Assembly: GCF_000308755.1 (NCBI RefSeq)
Contig: NZ_BAGF01000054.1
Location: 1 to 64,000 of the forward strand
DNA: 64,000 bases
DNA from: Nocardia pneumoniae NBRC 100136
GTDB lineage: Bacteria > Actinomycetota > Actinomycetes > Mycobacteriales > Mycobacteriaceae
Direction: 5' to 3'
The notes beneath the pieces are model-generated. The model worked only from the letters and a program-made list of their open reading frames with translations, was not told the origin of the DNA and made no database searches. The stretch's first letter is position 1; each line of letters opens with the position of its first letter. The position numbers were made by a program, and so were the translations under genes. Of the stretch, positions 49,777-58,587 are shown piece by piece.

Positions 49777-49839
49777 CGGATTCCTCGCCGGATGGGACGG
49801 TCCGGGCGATCCGGGCCGACTCGACCGGCGAGGAATCCG
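49777..49839. terminator. long inverted repeat between convergent genes
   Basis: 15-bp perfect arms (CGGATTCCTCGCCGG 49777-49791; CCGGCGAGGAATCCG 49825-49839) with a 33-base loop, between the YbaB-like and FBP genes. It is probably a terminator for both. Confidence 0.6.
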
Positions 49840-49971
49840 GCACCGCACCGAGTCGCGGCGTCGCTGCACCGGGGGCGGCGCGACCGGTGGTCCTCGAGTG
49901 TCGGCACATGGCATCTACCTCCGTTCGGCGGGCAGCTCGTCGGCTGCGGGTGGTCAGGTGTCGGAAAACGA

Positions 49972-50460
49972 TCAGGCGTAGAGCTTGGCGAGGAACGCGG
50001 TCATGTTGTCGCGCACCCGCTCGACCTTCTGCTCCAGCGTGAGATCTTCTCGATAGCGGCTCCCGAGCGCGGGCCGCTTCTTGTTGCGCGCGTACAGCGA
50101 GCAGGCGAGGTCGGTGCACATGTAGGTGCCCACCGAGTTACCCCGGCGCCCGGATTCGCCCGCCTTGTGCGCGGTCATCAGGGAGACGCCGCCGCCGATG
50201 TGGCCGGTCAGGCAGATCGTGCACATCTGCGCCCGGCCGTTGCCGCCGGTGGCATAGCGCAGTGCGACCCCGACCAGGCGGTCGTCCTGCGGGACGACCA
50301 GATAGCCCCGACCGGGTAGGGAGGGGTCGCTCCAGCCGAGAAAATCCAGATCGTCCCACGGCCGCTCGTCCAGGTCCCTGGGCACGGGCAGTCGCTTGGC
50401 ATCCCCTTTCGAACAGTTGACGAACGACGACCGGATGTCGCGTTCGGTAACGGGTTCCAT
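49972..50460 (-). CDS. FBP-domain (EF-G-binding, FusB-like) protein
   Basis: A 162-residue protein of the FBP family. The N-terminal half is helical and mixed; the C-terminal treble-clef zinc finger has CTICLTGH and YMCTDLACSLYARNKKRP, with the four Cys ligands. In Staphylococcus the relatives FusB/FusC bind EF-G and give fusidic-acid tolerance; actinobacterial copies are common with no proven role. A ribosome site (GGAGAG) precedes the ATG at 50460. The frame up to 50646 is not family-like. An 8-bp inverted repeat lies just upstream. Confidence 0.85.
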   Translation of the reverse strand: MEPVTERDIRSSFVNCSKGDAKRLPVPRDLDERPWDDLDFLGWSDPSLPGRGYLVVPQDDRLVGVALRYATGGNGRAQMCTICLTGHIGGGVSLMTAHKAGESGRRGNSVGTYMCTDLACSLYARNKKRPALGSRYREDLTLEQKVERVRDNMTAFLAKLYA

Positions 50461-50470
50461 GACGGCTCTC

Positions 50471-50498
50471 CTTCGGTTGATCGGTGGACAAACCGAAG
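50471..50498 (-). promoter_or_regulatory. inverted repeat in the FBP leader
   Basis: CTTCGGTT, 12 bases, AACCGAAG, 10 bases ahead of the FBP start codon and overlapping its ribosome site region. It could be an operator or an RNA hairpin controlling translation of this probable drug-tolerance gene. Confidence 0.45.
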
Positions 50499-50609
50499 GG
50501 ACGTTACGGTCCGAGCGAGGCTCGAACAACGGATTTTCCTGACCGATCACGCTGAAAACAGTGCGCGGCGGCCTCCGGTTCCGTCGCCTTGGCGCCGCGC
50601 CCTGAACCC

Positions 50610-50810
50610 CTAGCGCGCCAGAAAATGCCAGCCGAGCCAGGCCCACACGAGAACGGCGGCGATCCGCGCCACCCGAGTGCGGCTGAGGTACGCGATGGTT
50701 TCACCGACGGGCGCGATCAGATCCCGGCGAACATGCGTCAGGACGACCGCGCCCAGCGTGGCCGCCAGCAGCAGCACGAACCCGACGACGACGATCGCCC
50801 GATCACTCAT
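50610..50810 (-). CDS. small membrane protein (DUF6186-like)
   Basis: A 66-residue protein with two hydrophobic stretches (AIVVVGFVLLLAATLGAVVLTHV; RIAAVLVWAWLGWHFLAR). Its start overlaps the next upstream gene's stop (ATGA). Function unknown. Confidence 0.7.
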   Translation of the reverse strand: MSDRAIVVVGFVLLLAATLGAVVLTHVRRDLIAPVGETIAYLSRTRVARIAAVLVWAWLGWHFLAR

Positions 50811-51220
50811 CGCGACACCAGCCACCAGCCGACACCCAGCCACACCACCCATCCGGCGAACCGCAGCGGCAACTGCTCGAGTGCCGGATCCAGCAGCGTC
50901 GACAAGGTCGGATGTTCTTCACTCGGCCGCATCAGATCCGGTTGCCGCGCAAAGGCGTAACCCTCCCAGAGCACCGCGGCGACCAGCAGCGCCGACCACA
51001 GGGCCGCACCGCGCCGCAGCCGGGCGGTCGGTGGAGTCCGCACGGGCCGCGCCCGCCAGGCCAATGCCGAAGCCACGACCAGCAGCACAACCAGCAATGC
51101 GGTGGCCGACCAGCTGAACGGCCGGGTGGCGGCACCCCCCGCCGCCAGCACCGCACCAGCGGCCAACAGCACCACGCGTCGCCGCAATGCTCGCGGCGGG
51201 GATGCCGGTTCGGGGGTCAC
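50807..51220 (-). CDS. hypothetical membrane protein, likely leaderless
   Basis: A protein of about 137 residues with four hydrophobic segments and no recognised domain. The GTG at 51220 has no ribosome site, but TATTCT stands 6 bases ahead, the layout of a leaderless promoter in actinobacteria. The frame extends to 51325 without support. It overlaps the DUF6186-like gene. Confidence 0.65.
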   Translation of the reverse strand: MTPEPASPPRALRRRVVLLAAGAVLAAGGAATRPFSWSATALLVVLLVVASALAWRARPVRTPPTARLRRGAALWSALLVAAVLWEGYAFARQPDLMRPSEEHPTLSTLLDPALEQLPLRFAGWVVWLGVGWWLVSR

Positions 51221-51226
51221 ATTGGC

Positions 51227-51232
51227 AGAATA
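51227..51232 (-). promoter_or_regulatory. -10 element for a leaderless gene
   Basis: TATTCT on the minus strand, with 6 bases to the GTG at 51220. This is the distance from a -10 box to the start site, so transcription and translation would begin together. Confidence 0.5.
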
Positions 51233-51420
51233 TGGCTCGCACGCGGCCGTCCCCGGGACATTCGCACTTGCGATTTGTCGAGGCCGCACGGCGTGTTCGG
51301 TGACGACCGGCAAACTGCGGGCCACGACCCGCAGCCGCCTGACTCCCGGATGCTTCGCCGCAGCACCACGGGCAATAACGGTTTCCGCCGTCCGAGCGCG
51401 CCGGTCCCGCTACACAACCC

Positions 51421-51449
51421 CGACGACGGCGCGACCGTGGGCCGCGCCG
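51421..51449 (-). terminator. hairpin after the catalase gene
   Basis: A perfect 10-bp stem (CGACGGCGCG and complement) with a 9-base loop, 28 bases beyond the catalase stop. Confidence 0.6.
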
Positions 51450-51477
51450 TCGCCTGGGGTCGACGTCGGAGACCGTC

Positions 51478-52368
51478 TCAGTCGGGTACGTGCGATTCGT
51501 GGGTGAACGGCTTGGTGCCGCGCACCGCGGGTTCGCCCTGCGGGTTGGTTTCGGCGCCATGGTTGACGTGCGCATCGGAGGGGAGCCATTCGGCGACGGG
51601 GTTGTCGATGTAGCGCCATTCCGTGCCCGCGGGCCAGGGGCCTTGCCCTTCGTTCCAGGGCCCCCGGGCGCTCGCGGCGCCGTTGGACATGTTGAACGCG
51701 ACGTTCTGGAACCGGTCGTCGCCGGGCAGCACACCAGGGGGGAAGTTGACCGGCAGTTCGTTGAGGGCGGCCGTGAACTGCTGGAAGTGCGCCACTTCCC
51801 GGGTCATCAAGAACGACAGCGTGTCTTGCACACCCGGGTCGTCGGTGAACTGCTTGAGGTACTCGTAGACGATCTTGGCGCGCGATTCCGCGGCGAGGTT
51901 GCTGCGCAGATCCACCGAGGGCTCACCGTTGGCGTTGACGTAGGCGCCCGACCACGGCACACCCGCGGAATTGCTCACGTCGGGGCCGCCGCCGGTCAGC
52001 GCGAAGTACACCGGGTTCACCGCGACCTGGTGGATGGCCTGTTCGCGTCCGCCGGAGCTCGCCACGACCGGCATCCAGTCGCACCGCTCGTTGGCCTGCT
52101 TCAGATCCTCGTTGAGCCCGTCGAGCAGCATGGTGATCATGGAGCCGACGATCTCCAGGTGACTGAATTCCTCGGTCGCGATGTCCATGAACAGGTCGTA
52201 GATCTTGGGATGCGCGCGGCGCAGCAGAAACGCCTGACTGAAGTACTGCATCGCGGCTTTCAGTTCACCGTTGGCGCCGCCGAACTGTTCTTGCAGCAAT
52301 GTGGCGAACCGCGGATCGGGCCGGTCCACGCGTACCTCGAACTGGAGCTCTTTGTTATGGGTGAACAT
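51478..52368 (-). CDS. manganese catalase
   Basis: A 296-residue non-heme catalase of the ferritin-like superfamily. The metal-ligand segments are GELKAAMQYFSQAF, ATEEFSHLEIVGSMI, AESRAKIVYEYLKQFTDDPGVQDTLSFLMTREVAHFQQF (the two E-x2-H pairs). The start at 52368 (MFTHNKELQFEVRVD) follows GTAAGGAGAG. The frame extends to 52521 without likeness. It detoxifies hydrogen peroxide. Confidence 0.93.
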   Translation of the reverse strand: MFTHNKELQFEVRVDRPDPRFATLLQEQFGGANGELKAAMQYFSQAFLLRRAHPKIYDLFMDIATEEFSHLEIVGSMITMLLDGLNEDLKQANERCDWMPVVASSGGREQAIHQVAVNPVYFALTGGGPDVSNSAGVPWSGAYVNANGEPSVDLRSNLAAESRAKIVYEYLKQFTDDPGVQDTLSFLMTREVAHFQQFTAALNELPVNFPPGVLPGDDRFQNVAFNMSNGAASARGPWNEGQGPWPAGTEWRYIDNPVAEWLPSDAHVNHGAETNPQGEPAVRGTKPFTHESHVPD

Positions 52369-52563
52369 CGCTCTCCTTACCAGTGTGGTGGCTGTTCGAC
52401 GATCCACTCGTGGTCTGGGCCGCTTACGCTCCGCCTCCAGCGCGGCTTTCAGTGCCGTACCAGACCGGGGACGAGCAAGAGCATTTCTCGTAAGGGCGAC
52501 GATACGGGGCGGGGTTGCCACTTGTTCGCAGCGACACGAACGGGCGATATGCGCGTCTTTTCG

Positions 52564-52639
52564 TGGAGCGGATGACGGGATTCGAACCCGCGACCCTCAC
52601 CTTGGCAAGGTGATGCGCTACCAGCTGCGCTACATCCGC
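52564..52639 (-). tRNA. tRNA-Gly (GCC)
   Basis: A minus-strand cloverleaf GCGGATG...CATCCGC with anticodon loop TTGCCAA (GCC), T-loop TTCGAAT, discriminator T and an encoded CCA. All stems pair. The elements are normal, unlike the tRNA at 32005. Confidence 0.97.
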
Positions 52640-52710
52640 ACTCGCATCACGTTGTCCGCGATGCGACACAGAACATTAGCCGACACTCGGCCGCGAAAGC
52701 CAATCGCCGC

Positions 52711-53928
52711 TCATGCCTGCTGCTCGGCCGCCGCCCGATCGCGGCGCAGGCCCAGCCCGGCCGCGATCAGGCAAGCCACCGCGACCACACCGACGAACCA
52801 CGGGAACACGGTGCTCAGGCCCCATGTGGTGGCAGCCCAGCCGGCCAGGATGGTGGGCATGGCCATGGCCGAGTAGGCCAGCAGGTAGTACGCCGACATG
52901 GTCTCGCCCCGCTTGTGTTGCGGCACAACGTCCGACAGATGACGCAGCGAACCGCCGAAGCCGAGTCCGAAGGTCGCTCCGAGCGCGACGCCCGCGACCA
53001 GGACCGCGACCCAGCTGTGCGTGGCCAGCGCGGGCACGGTCGACAGCAGCGACAGCGCCATGCCGGTGTCGCCGAGGATCGCGGCCCACCGAGCCGGTAT
53101 ACCGGTCGCGAACAGCTGCGCGGTCGCACCGGAGAGCGCGGTCGAAGCGACCACCGTGCCACCGAAGACGAGATTGTGGATGCCGGTCTGCTGCGCGGCC
53201 AGCGACGGGTACAGCGACAGCAGCACGCCGAGCACCGACCAGGCCGCCATCACGCCGATCGCGGAAAACCAGAAGTCGGCGCGGATCTCCTGCGGAACAG
53301 CGGGTTTCGCGATCCGGATGCGTCCGGCCACCCGCGCGGAATGCGGTTCCCGCAGTGCGAGCACCCCGGCGCCGATGGCCAGGCAGACGACGGTGATCAC
53401 GACGTAGGGCGTGCGCAGCGGGTGCGGGGCGTACTGCGCCAGCAAGGCCGAGCCCAGGATCGCCACCGCCATCCCGACATTGAACGCGACGCCGCTGAGC
53501 TGCCCGGACCGCGCTCCCCGGTGTGGACGCAGATCCAGCAGGGCGGCAGCACCCGCCACCACGGTCGATCCGACCGCGATCCCGTGCAGCGCCCGCGCCA
53601 GTAGCAGCATGGGCACGCTGTCGGCGAGCACGAACACCATCAGTCCGACGACCATCGTGCCGAAGGCGCCGAGCAGCACCGGTTTCCGGCCGACCACGTC
53701 GGAGATGCGGCCGGACACCAGCACCGCCGCCAGCGCGGCTACGGCGTAGACGGCGAACACGATGGTGGTGGTGAGCGGCGAGAGGTGCCACTGGCTTTCG
53801 TAGATGCCGTAGAGCGGTGCGGGCACGCCGGACACCCCGAGTGCGACGCCACTGGCCGCGAGAATCAAGGCGTAGGCCCAGCGTTGTGCGGTCCGCTCGT
53901 CGGCGGCCACCGCTATCGTCGCTGCCAT
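52711..53928 (-). CDS. MFS transporter
   Basis: A 405-residue, 12-helix MFS protein (ALILAASGVALGVSGVPAPLYGIYESQWHLSPLTTTIVFAVYAVAALAAVLVSGRISDVVGRKP, with motif A GRISDVVGRKP). The start at 53928 (MAATIAVAADE) is chosen. It diverges from a small ArsR-type regulator with inverted-repeat boxes in the gap. The substrate is unknown. Confidence 0.85.
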   Translation of the reverse strand: MAATIAVAADERTAQRWAYALILAASGVALGVSGVPAPLYGIYESQWHLSPLTTTIVFAVYAVAALAAVLVSGRISDVVGRKPVLLGAFGTMVVGLMVFVLADSVPMLLLARALHGIAVGSTVVAGAAALLDLRPHRGARSGQLSGVAFNVGMAVAILGSALLAQYAPHPLRTPYVVITVVCLAIGAGVLALREPHSARVAGRIRIAKPAVPQEIRADFWFSAIGVMAAWSVLGVLLSLYPSLAAQQTGIHNLVFGGTVVASTALSGATAQLFATGIPARWAAILGDTGMALSLLSTVPALATHSWVAVLVAGVALGATFGLGFGGSLRHLSDVVPQHKRGETMSAYYLLAYSAMAMPTILAGWAATTWGLSTVFPWFVGVVAVACLIAAGLGLRRDRAAAEQQA

Positions 53929-53939
53929 CAGATCTCCGA

Positions 53940-54007
53940 TCAGGTAAGTTTGATAGTGATCGAACCGCAGTCGACGATACATCCGGTACGACAATCATCA
54001 AACCTGA
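53940..54007. promoter_or_regulatory. divergent operator region of the MFS/ArsR pair
   Basis: TCAGGTAAGTTTGAT (53940-53954) and ATCAAACCTGA (53997-54007) are inverted with respect to each other, differing by a 3-base insertion. They flank the promoters of both genes and suit the ArsR-like protein as repressor. Confidence 0.5.
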
Positions 54008-54021
54008 GAGTGAGCCAGATC

Positions 54022-54351
54022 ATGGCCGACGCCAAGGACGGGGCGCCGGAGCTGCCTCCGGTGGCCGGGCTGTCCACCGTGCTCGGCGCGCTGCAGGATC
54101 CGGTGCGCCTGGAGATGGTGCGCCGGCTCAGCAACGCGGGTACGGCGGTCCGCTGCGGCGCGCTCTATGAAGCGATCAACAAGTCCACCGCCACCCATCA
54201 CTTCAAGATCCTGCGCGAAGCGGGCGTCACCGAGCGCCTGATCGTGGACGGCCATACCTGCCAGCGCCTCCGCGTCGACGACCTGGAATCCGCACTGCCG
54301 GGCGTGATCCCGGCGATCGTCGACGCCGCCAATCGCTCCCACACCGAGTGA
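54022..54351 (+). CDS. ArsR-family regulator
   Basis: A 109-residue winged-helix protein (LSTVLGALQDPVRLEMVRRLSNAGTAVRCGALYEAINKSTATHHFKILREAGVTERLIVDGHTCQRLRVDDLESALPGVI). The metal-binding Cys pairs of ArsR/SmtB are not evident, so it may sense a small molecule. Start at 54022. It probably controls the divergent MFS gene. Confidence 0.85.
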   Translation: MADAKDGAPELPPVAGLSTVLGALQDPVRLEMVRRLSNAGTAVRCGALYEAINKSTATHHFKILREAGVTERLIVDGHTCQRLRVDDLESALPGVIPAIVDAANRSHTE

Positions 54352-54364
54352 CCGCCGGACGCGT

Positions 54365-54787
54365 TCAGCAGTTGTCGAAGCGCCACTGCCCGTCGATGAA
54401 GGTCCAGGTGTTCGGCTTCGCGTCGTCCTCGCCCGCGCGAGCGTCGAAGTTCTTCACCGTGACCGATCCCGTCGCTCCCGACGTGGTGACGCTGACCTCG
54501 GACGGCTTGGATTTCAGGTCCCTGCCGTCGTAGCGCTGCGCCATGGACGCCACGTAGTCGTCCTGGTTCAGCGTGAGCTTGCAGCGGGCGGAACGGAATT
54601 GGTAAGCGGCCGCGTAGTCGTGACTTGCCAGCGCGGCGTTCATCTCGGTGGCCTTCTCGCGCAACGCGGCCGCGGTGGGCTCGCCGGACTTGCCCGCGTC
54701 CGCGTCCTTCCCACCGCACCCGGTCAGCACGAGGATCGGCAGCGAGATCGCGCCCAGCACGCGAAGGGCACGATACGTTCGGTTCAT
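54365..54787 (-). CDS. small lipoprotein, NTF2-like (DUF4878 type)
   Basis: A 140-residue predicted lipoprotein with a short basic start, a hydrophobic stretch and lipobox LTGC. The remainder (ALREKATEMNAALASHDYAAAYQFRSARCKLTLNQDDYVASMAQRYDGRDLKSKPSEVSVTTSGATGSVTVKNFDARAGEDDAKPNTWTFIDGQWRFDNC) has the alpha/beta pattern of DUF4878-like domains. Function unknown. Confidence 0.75.
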   Translation of the reverse strand: MNRTYRALRVLGAISLPILVLTGCGGKDADAGKSGEPTAAALREKATEMNAALASHDYAAAYQFRSARCKLTLNQDDYVASMAQRYDGRDLKSKPSEVSVTTSGATGSVTVKNFDARAGEDDAKPNTWTFIDGQWRFDNC

Positions 54788-54931
54788 CTCGGCTCCTTGC
54801 CAGAAATCGCCGGATTCGACACCCGGGCAATCGAGTTCAGCGCCTCCCCGACGCGAACGACGGCGGGCGGCCGACACAGTATCGCGCCAGAGGATTGTGC
54901 CGAGCCGCGGGTTTCCCGGCCCGCGGCCGGA

Positions 54932-56299
54932 TCAGTCCGGGACCAGGCGCCGGACCGCCGCGGGCAGCTCACGGGTGCGCTTGTACGGCCCGGCCACCGA
55001 CGCCGCGAACGGCCGCGCCAGCAGGGTCCGCGCGACGGCGGACACCTGGTCGGTGGTGACGGCGTCGATGCGGGCCAGGGTCTCGGACACGCTGCGGTGG
55101 TTGCCGTAGCTGAGTTCGCTGCGCCCGAGCCGGTTCATGCGCGAGGCGGAGTCCTCCAGGCCGAGCACCAGACCGCCGCGCAGCGAGCCCTTCGCGCGGG
55201 CGCACTCGGCGTCGGTGATGCCGTCCGCCGCCACCTCTTCCAGCACGCCGCGCGCCAATGCCGCCACGTTGCCGAGGTTCTCCGGCTGGCAGCCGATGTA
55301 CACCGAGAACGCACCGGTGTCGGCGAAGGTGTCGACGCTGGAGTACACCGAGTAGGCCAGCCCACGTTCTTCCCGAATGCGTTGGAACAGCCGCGAACTC
55401 AGCCCGCCGCCGACCACCGTGTTGAGCACCGACAGCGGCCAGCGCCGCTCCCCTTCGTGCCGCCCGAAGGCACGCACGCCGAAGGCCAGGTGCGCCTGTT
55501 CGCTGTCTCGCCGACTCCAGTGCAGCTGCGGAGCGCCCTGCGGGCGGAACCGCCCCTCCCGCCGCGGCGCGGGCGTCGCCGCGGGATCGAGCCGGTTCTC
55601 GAAGGCGCGATGCACCAGTTCCACCGTGTGGTCGTGCTCCACATTGCCCGCGACCGCGACCACCATCCGGTCGGGACGGTAGCGGCGCACATGGAACGAC
55701 CGCAGCTGGGCCGCCCGCATGCCCTCGATGGATTCGACCGAGCCGATCACCGGACGCCCGATCGGATGGTCGCCGAACAGCGCGGTCAGGAACGAGTCGC
55801 CGACCAGGTCCTCGGGGTCGTCGTCGCGCATGGCGATCTCCTCAAGCACGACCTGACGCTCCACGTCCACGTCCACCGACCGGCACAGACCATTGAGCAC
55901 CACGTCGGAGACCATGTCGACGGCCAGCGGCAGGTCCTCGTCGAGGACATGCGCGTAGTAGCAGGTCTGCTCCTTGGCGGTGAACGCGTTGAGCTCGCCG
56001 CCGACCGCGTCCATCGCCTCGGCGATGTCGAGCGCCGACCGCGTCGGAGTCGCCTTGAACAGCAGGTGCTCCAGGAAATGCGCGGCGCCGGCGACGGTCG
56101 GGCCCTCGTCGCGCGACCCGACGCCCACCCAGACGCCGATGGACGCCGAGCGCACCCCGGGCAGGTGCTCGGTCACCACGCGCAATCCACCGGGCAGCAC
56201 GGTGCGCTGCACTCCGCTGGCCGTGTCCATCCGCAGCTCGAGTGACGAACCCCCCTGCCCGGTGCTGAGCAGAGGGGTTGTCGTCTTCTTCTTCGTCAC
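54932..56299 (-). CDS. pepR: M16 family zinc peptidase
   Basis: A 455-residue pitrilysin-type peptidase. The HxxEH motif is HFLEHLLFK near residue 74, with the distal Glu in ERQVVLEEIAM. The C-terminal half is the paired non-catalytic fold (GGGLSSRLFQRIREERGLAYSVYSS). The GTG at 56299 is 11 bases after the pnp stop. The order pnp, M16 peptidase matches M. tuberculosis Rv2783c and Rv2782c. Confidence 0.92.
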   Translation of the reverse strand: MTKKKTTTPLLSTGQGGSSLELRMDTASGVQRTVLPGGLRVVTEHLPGVRSASIGVWVGVGSRDEGPTVAGAAHFLEHLLFKATPTRSALDIAEAMDAVGGELNAFTAKEQTCYYAHVLDEDLPLAVDMVSDVVLNGLCRSVDVDVERQVVLEEIAMRDDDPEDLVGDSFLTALFGDHPIGRPVIGSVESIEGMRAAQLRSFHVRRYRPDRMVVAVAGNVEHDHTVELVHRAFENRLDPAATPAPRREGRFRPQGAPQLHWSRRDSEQAHLAFGVRAFGRHEGERRWPLSVLNTVVGGGLSSRLFQRIREERGLAYSVYSSVDTFADTGAFSVYIGCQPENLGNVAALARGVLEEVAADGITDAECARAKGSLRGGLVLGLEDSASRMNRLGRSELSYGNHRSVSETLARIDAVTTDQVSAVARTLLARPFAASVAGPYKRTRELPAAVRRLVPD

Positions 56300-56310
56300 A
56301 GAGACAAGTA

Positions 56311-58587
56311 CTACTCGGTCCCGGCCGAGCCCGCATCGGCCGCGTCGTCGCCGGTCTCCTCGGCGGTCTCGTCGACCGGCACCAGCGAGATCTTGCCGCG
56401 GTTGTCGATGTCGGCGATCTCCACGCGCAGCTTGTCACCGACGTTCACCACGTCTTCGACCTTGGCCACCCGCTTGCCGTTACCCAACTTGGAGATGTGC
56501 ACCAGGCCGTCGCGGCCGGGCAGCAGCGAGACGAACGCGCCGAAGGCGGTGGTCTTGACGACCGTGCCCAGGAAGCGCTCGCCGACCTTGGGCAGCTGCG
56601 GGTTGGCGATGGCGTTGATCGCGTCGATCGCGGCCTGCGCGGACGGGCCGTCGGTCGCGCCGACGAACACGGTGCCGTCGTCCTCGATGGAGATGTTGGC
56701 GCCGGTGTCCTCGGTGATCTGGTTGATCACCTTGCCCTTGGGGCCGATCACCTCGCCGATCTTGTCGACCGGGATCTTGATCGCGGTGACCCGCGGCGCG
56801 TACGGGCTCATCTCGTCCGGGGTGGCGATGGCCTCGGCCATCACGTCCAGGATGGTGGTGCGCGCGTCGTGCGCCTGGCTCAGCGCACCGGCCAGCACCT
56901 GCGAGGGGATGCCGTCCAGCTTGGTGTCCAGCTGCAGCGCGGTGACGAACTCGCGGGTGCCCGCGACCTTGAAGTCCATGTCGCCGAAGGCGTCTTCGGC
57001 GCCGAGGATGTCGGTCAGCGCGACGTAGCGGACCTCCTCCTCGCCCTGGTCGTTGGTGATGGTGTCGGACACCAGGCCCATGGCGATGCCTGCGACCGGC
57101 GCCTTCAGCGGCACACCGGCGTTCAGCAGCGACAGGGTGGAGGCGCACACCGAGCCCATCGAGGTGGAGCCGTTGGAGCCCAGCGCCTCGGAGACCTGAC
57201 GGATGGCGTACGGGAAGTCCTCCTGGCTGGGCAGCACCGGGATCAGCGCCCGCTCGGCCAGCGCGCCGTGGCCGATCTCGCGGCGCTTGGGCGAACCGAC
57301 CCGGCCGGTCTCGCCGGTGGAGAACGGCGGGAAGTTGTAGTGGTGCATGTAGCGCTTGCTGGTCTCCGGGCCGAGCGAGTCGACCTGCTGGGCCATCTTC
57401 ACCATGTCGAGCGTGGTGACGCCGAGGATCTGCGTCTCGCCGCGCTCGAACAGCGCCGAGCCGTGCGCCCGCGGCACGACCGCCACCTCGGCCGACAGCG
57501 CGCGGATGTCCGCGAGACCGCGGCCGTCGATGCGGAAGCCGTCGGACAGGATGCGCTGGCGCACCAGCTTCTTGGTGACCGAGCGGAACGCCGCGCCCAG
57601 TTCCTTCTCGCGCCCGGCGAAGTCGTCGCCGAGGCGATCGAGCACAGCGAGCTTGATCTCGTCGATCTTCTCCTCGCGCTCCTGCTTGCCCGCGATGCTC
57701 AGCGCCTCGCCCAGCTCGCGCTTGGCGGTGCCCTCGACGGCCTCGTACACGTCCTGGCCGTACGGCGGGAAGAGCGGGAACTCCTCGGTGGGCTTGGCGG
57801 CCAGTTCGGCCAGGTCCTGCTGCGCGCGGCAGAGGCGGGCGATGAACGGCTTGGCGGCCTCGAGCCCCTCGGCCACGACGGCCTCGGTGGGGGCCTGCGC
57901 GCCGCCCTCGACCAGCGCGACGACGTTCTCGGTGGCCTCGGCCTCGACCATCATGATGGCGACGTCACCGGACTCGACCACGCGGCCCGCGACGACCATG
58001 TCGAACACGGCGTTCTCGAGCTGCTCGGTGGTCGGGAACGCCACCCACTGCCCCTCGATCAGCGCGACGCGCACGCCGCCGACCGGGCCGGAGAACGGCA
58101 GGCCGGCGAGCTGGGTGGACGCGGACGCGGCGTTGATCGCCACCACGTCGTAGAGATCCTTCGGATCCAGGCTCAGCACGGTGACCACGACCTGGATCTC
58201 GTTGCGCAGGCCGTCGACGAACGACGGACGCAGCGGACGGTCGATCAGGCGGCAGGTCAGGATCGCGTCGGTGGTGGGACGGCCCTCGCGGCGGAAGAAC
58301 GATCCGGGGATGCGACCCGCGGCGTACATCCGCTCCTCGACGTCGACCGTCAGCGGGAAGAAGTCGAACTGCTCCTTGGGCTGCTTGCCCGCGGTGGTGG
58401 CCGACAGCAGCATGGTCTCGTCGTCCAGGTAGGCGACGACCGAACCGGCGGCCTGGCGAGCCAGGCGCCCGGTCTCGAACCGGATGGTGCGGGTGCCGTA
58501 GCCGCCGTTGTCGATCAGCGCGACGGATTCGAAGACGCCGGGCTCGACCTCGACGGCCGAGGTCCTGCGTTCAGTTGTTTCGGTCAT
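56311..58587 (-). CDS. pnp: polyribonucleotide nucleotidyltransferase (PNPase)
   Basis: A 758-residue PNPase: two RNase PH-like domains (about residues 1-300 and 330-560), an all-alpha linker, a KH domain (TAIKIPVDKIGEVIGPKGKVINQITEDTGANISIEDDGTV, near 615) and an S1 domain (GERFLGTVVKTTAFGAFVSLLPGRDGLVHISKLG), ending in an acidic tail. It degrades RNA by phosphorolysis and can add tails. In actinobacteria it also carries polyadenylation activity. Confidence 0.97.
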   Translation of the reverse strand: MTETTERRTSAVEVEPGVFESVALIDNGGYGTRTIRFETGRLARQAAGSVVAYLDDETMLLSATTAGKQPKEQFDFFPLTVDVEERMYAAGRIPGSFFRREGRPTTDAILTCRLIDRPLRPSFVDGLRNEIQVVVTVLSLDPKDLYDVVAINAASASTQLAGLPFSGPVGGVRVALIEGQWVAFPTTEQLENAVFDMVVAGRVVESGDVAIMMVEAEATENVVALVEGGAQAPTEAVVAEGLEAAKPFIARLCRAQQDLAELAAKPTEEFPLFPPYGQDVYEAVEGTAKRELGEALSIAGKQEREEKIDEIKLAVLDRLGDDFAGREKELGAAFRSVTKKLVRQRILSDGFRIDGRGLADIRALSAEVAVVPRAHGSALFERGETQILGVTTLDMVKMAQQVDSLGPETSKRYMHHYNFPPFSTGETGRVGSPKRREIGHGALAERALIPVLPSQEDFPYAIRQVSEALGSNGSTSMGSVCASTLSLLNAGVPLKAPVAGIAMGLVSDTITNDQGEEEVRYVALTDILGAEDAFGDMDFKVAGTREFVTALQLDTKLDGIPSQVLAGALSQAHDARTTILDVMAEAIATPDEMSPYAPRVTAIKIPVDKIGEVIGPKGKVINQITEDTGANISIEDDGTVFVGATDGPSAQAAIDAINAIANPQLPKVGERFLGTVVKTTAFGAFVSLLPGRDGLVHISKLGNGKRVAKVEDVVNVGDKLRVEIADIDNRGKISLVPVDETAEETGDDAADAGSAGTE

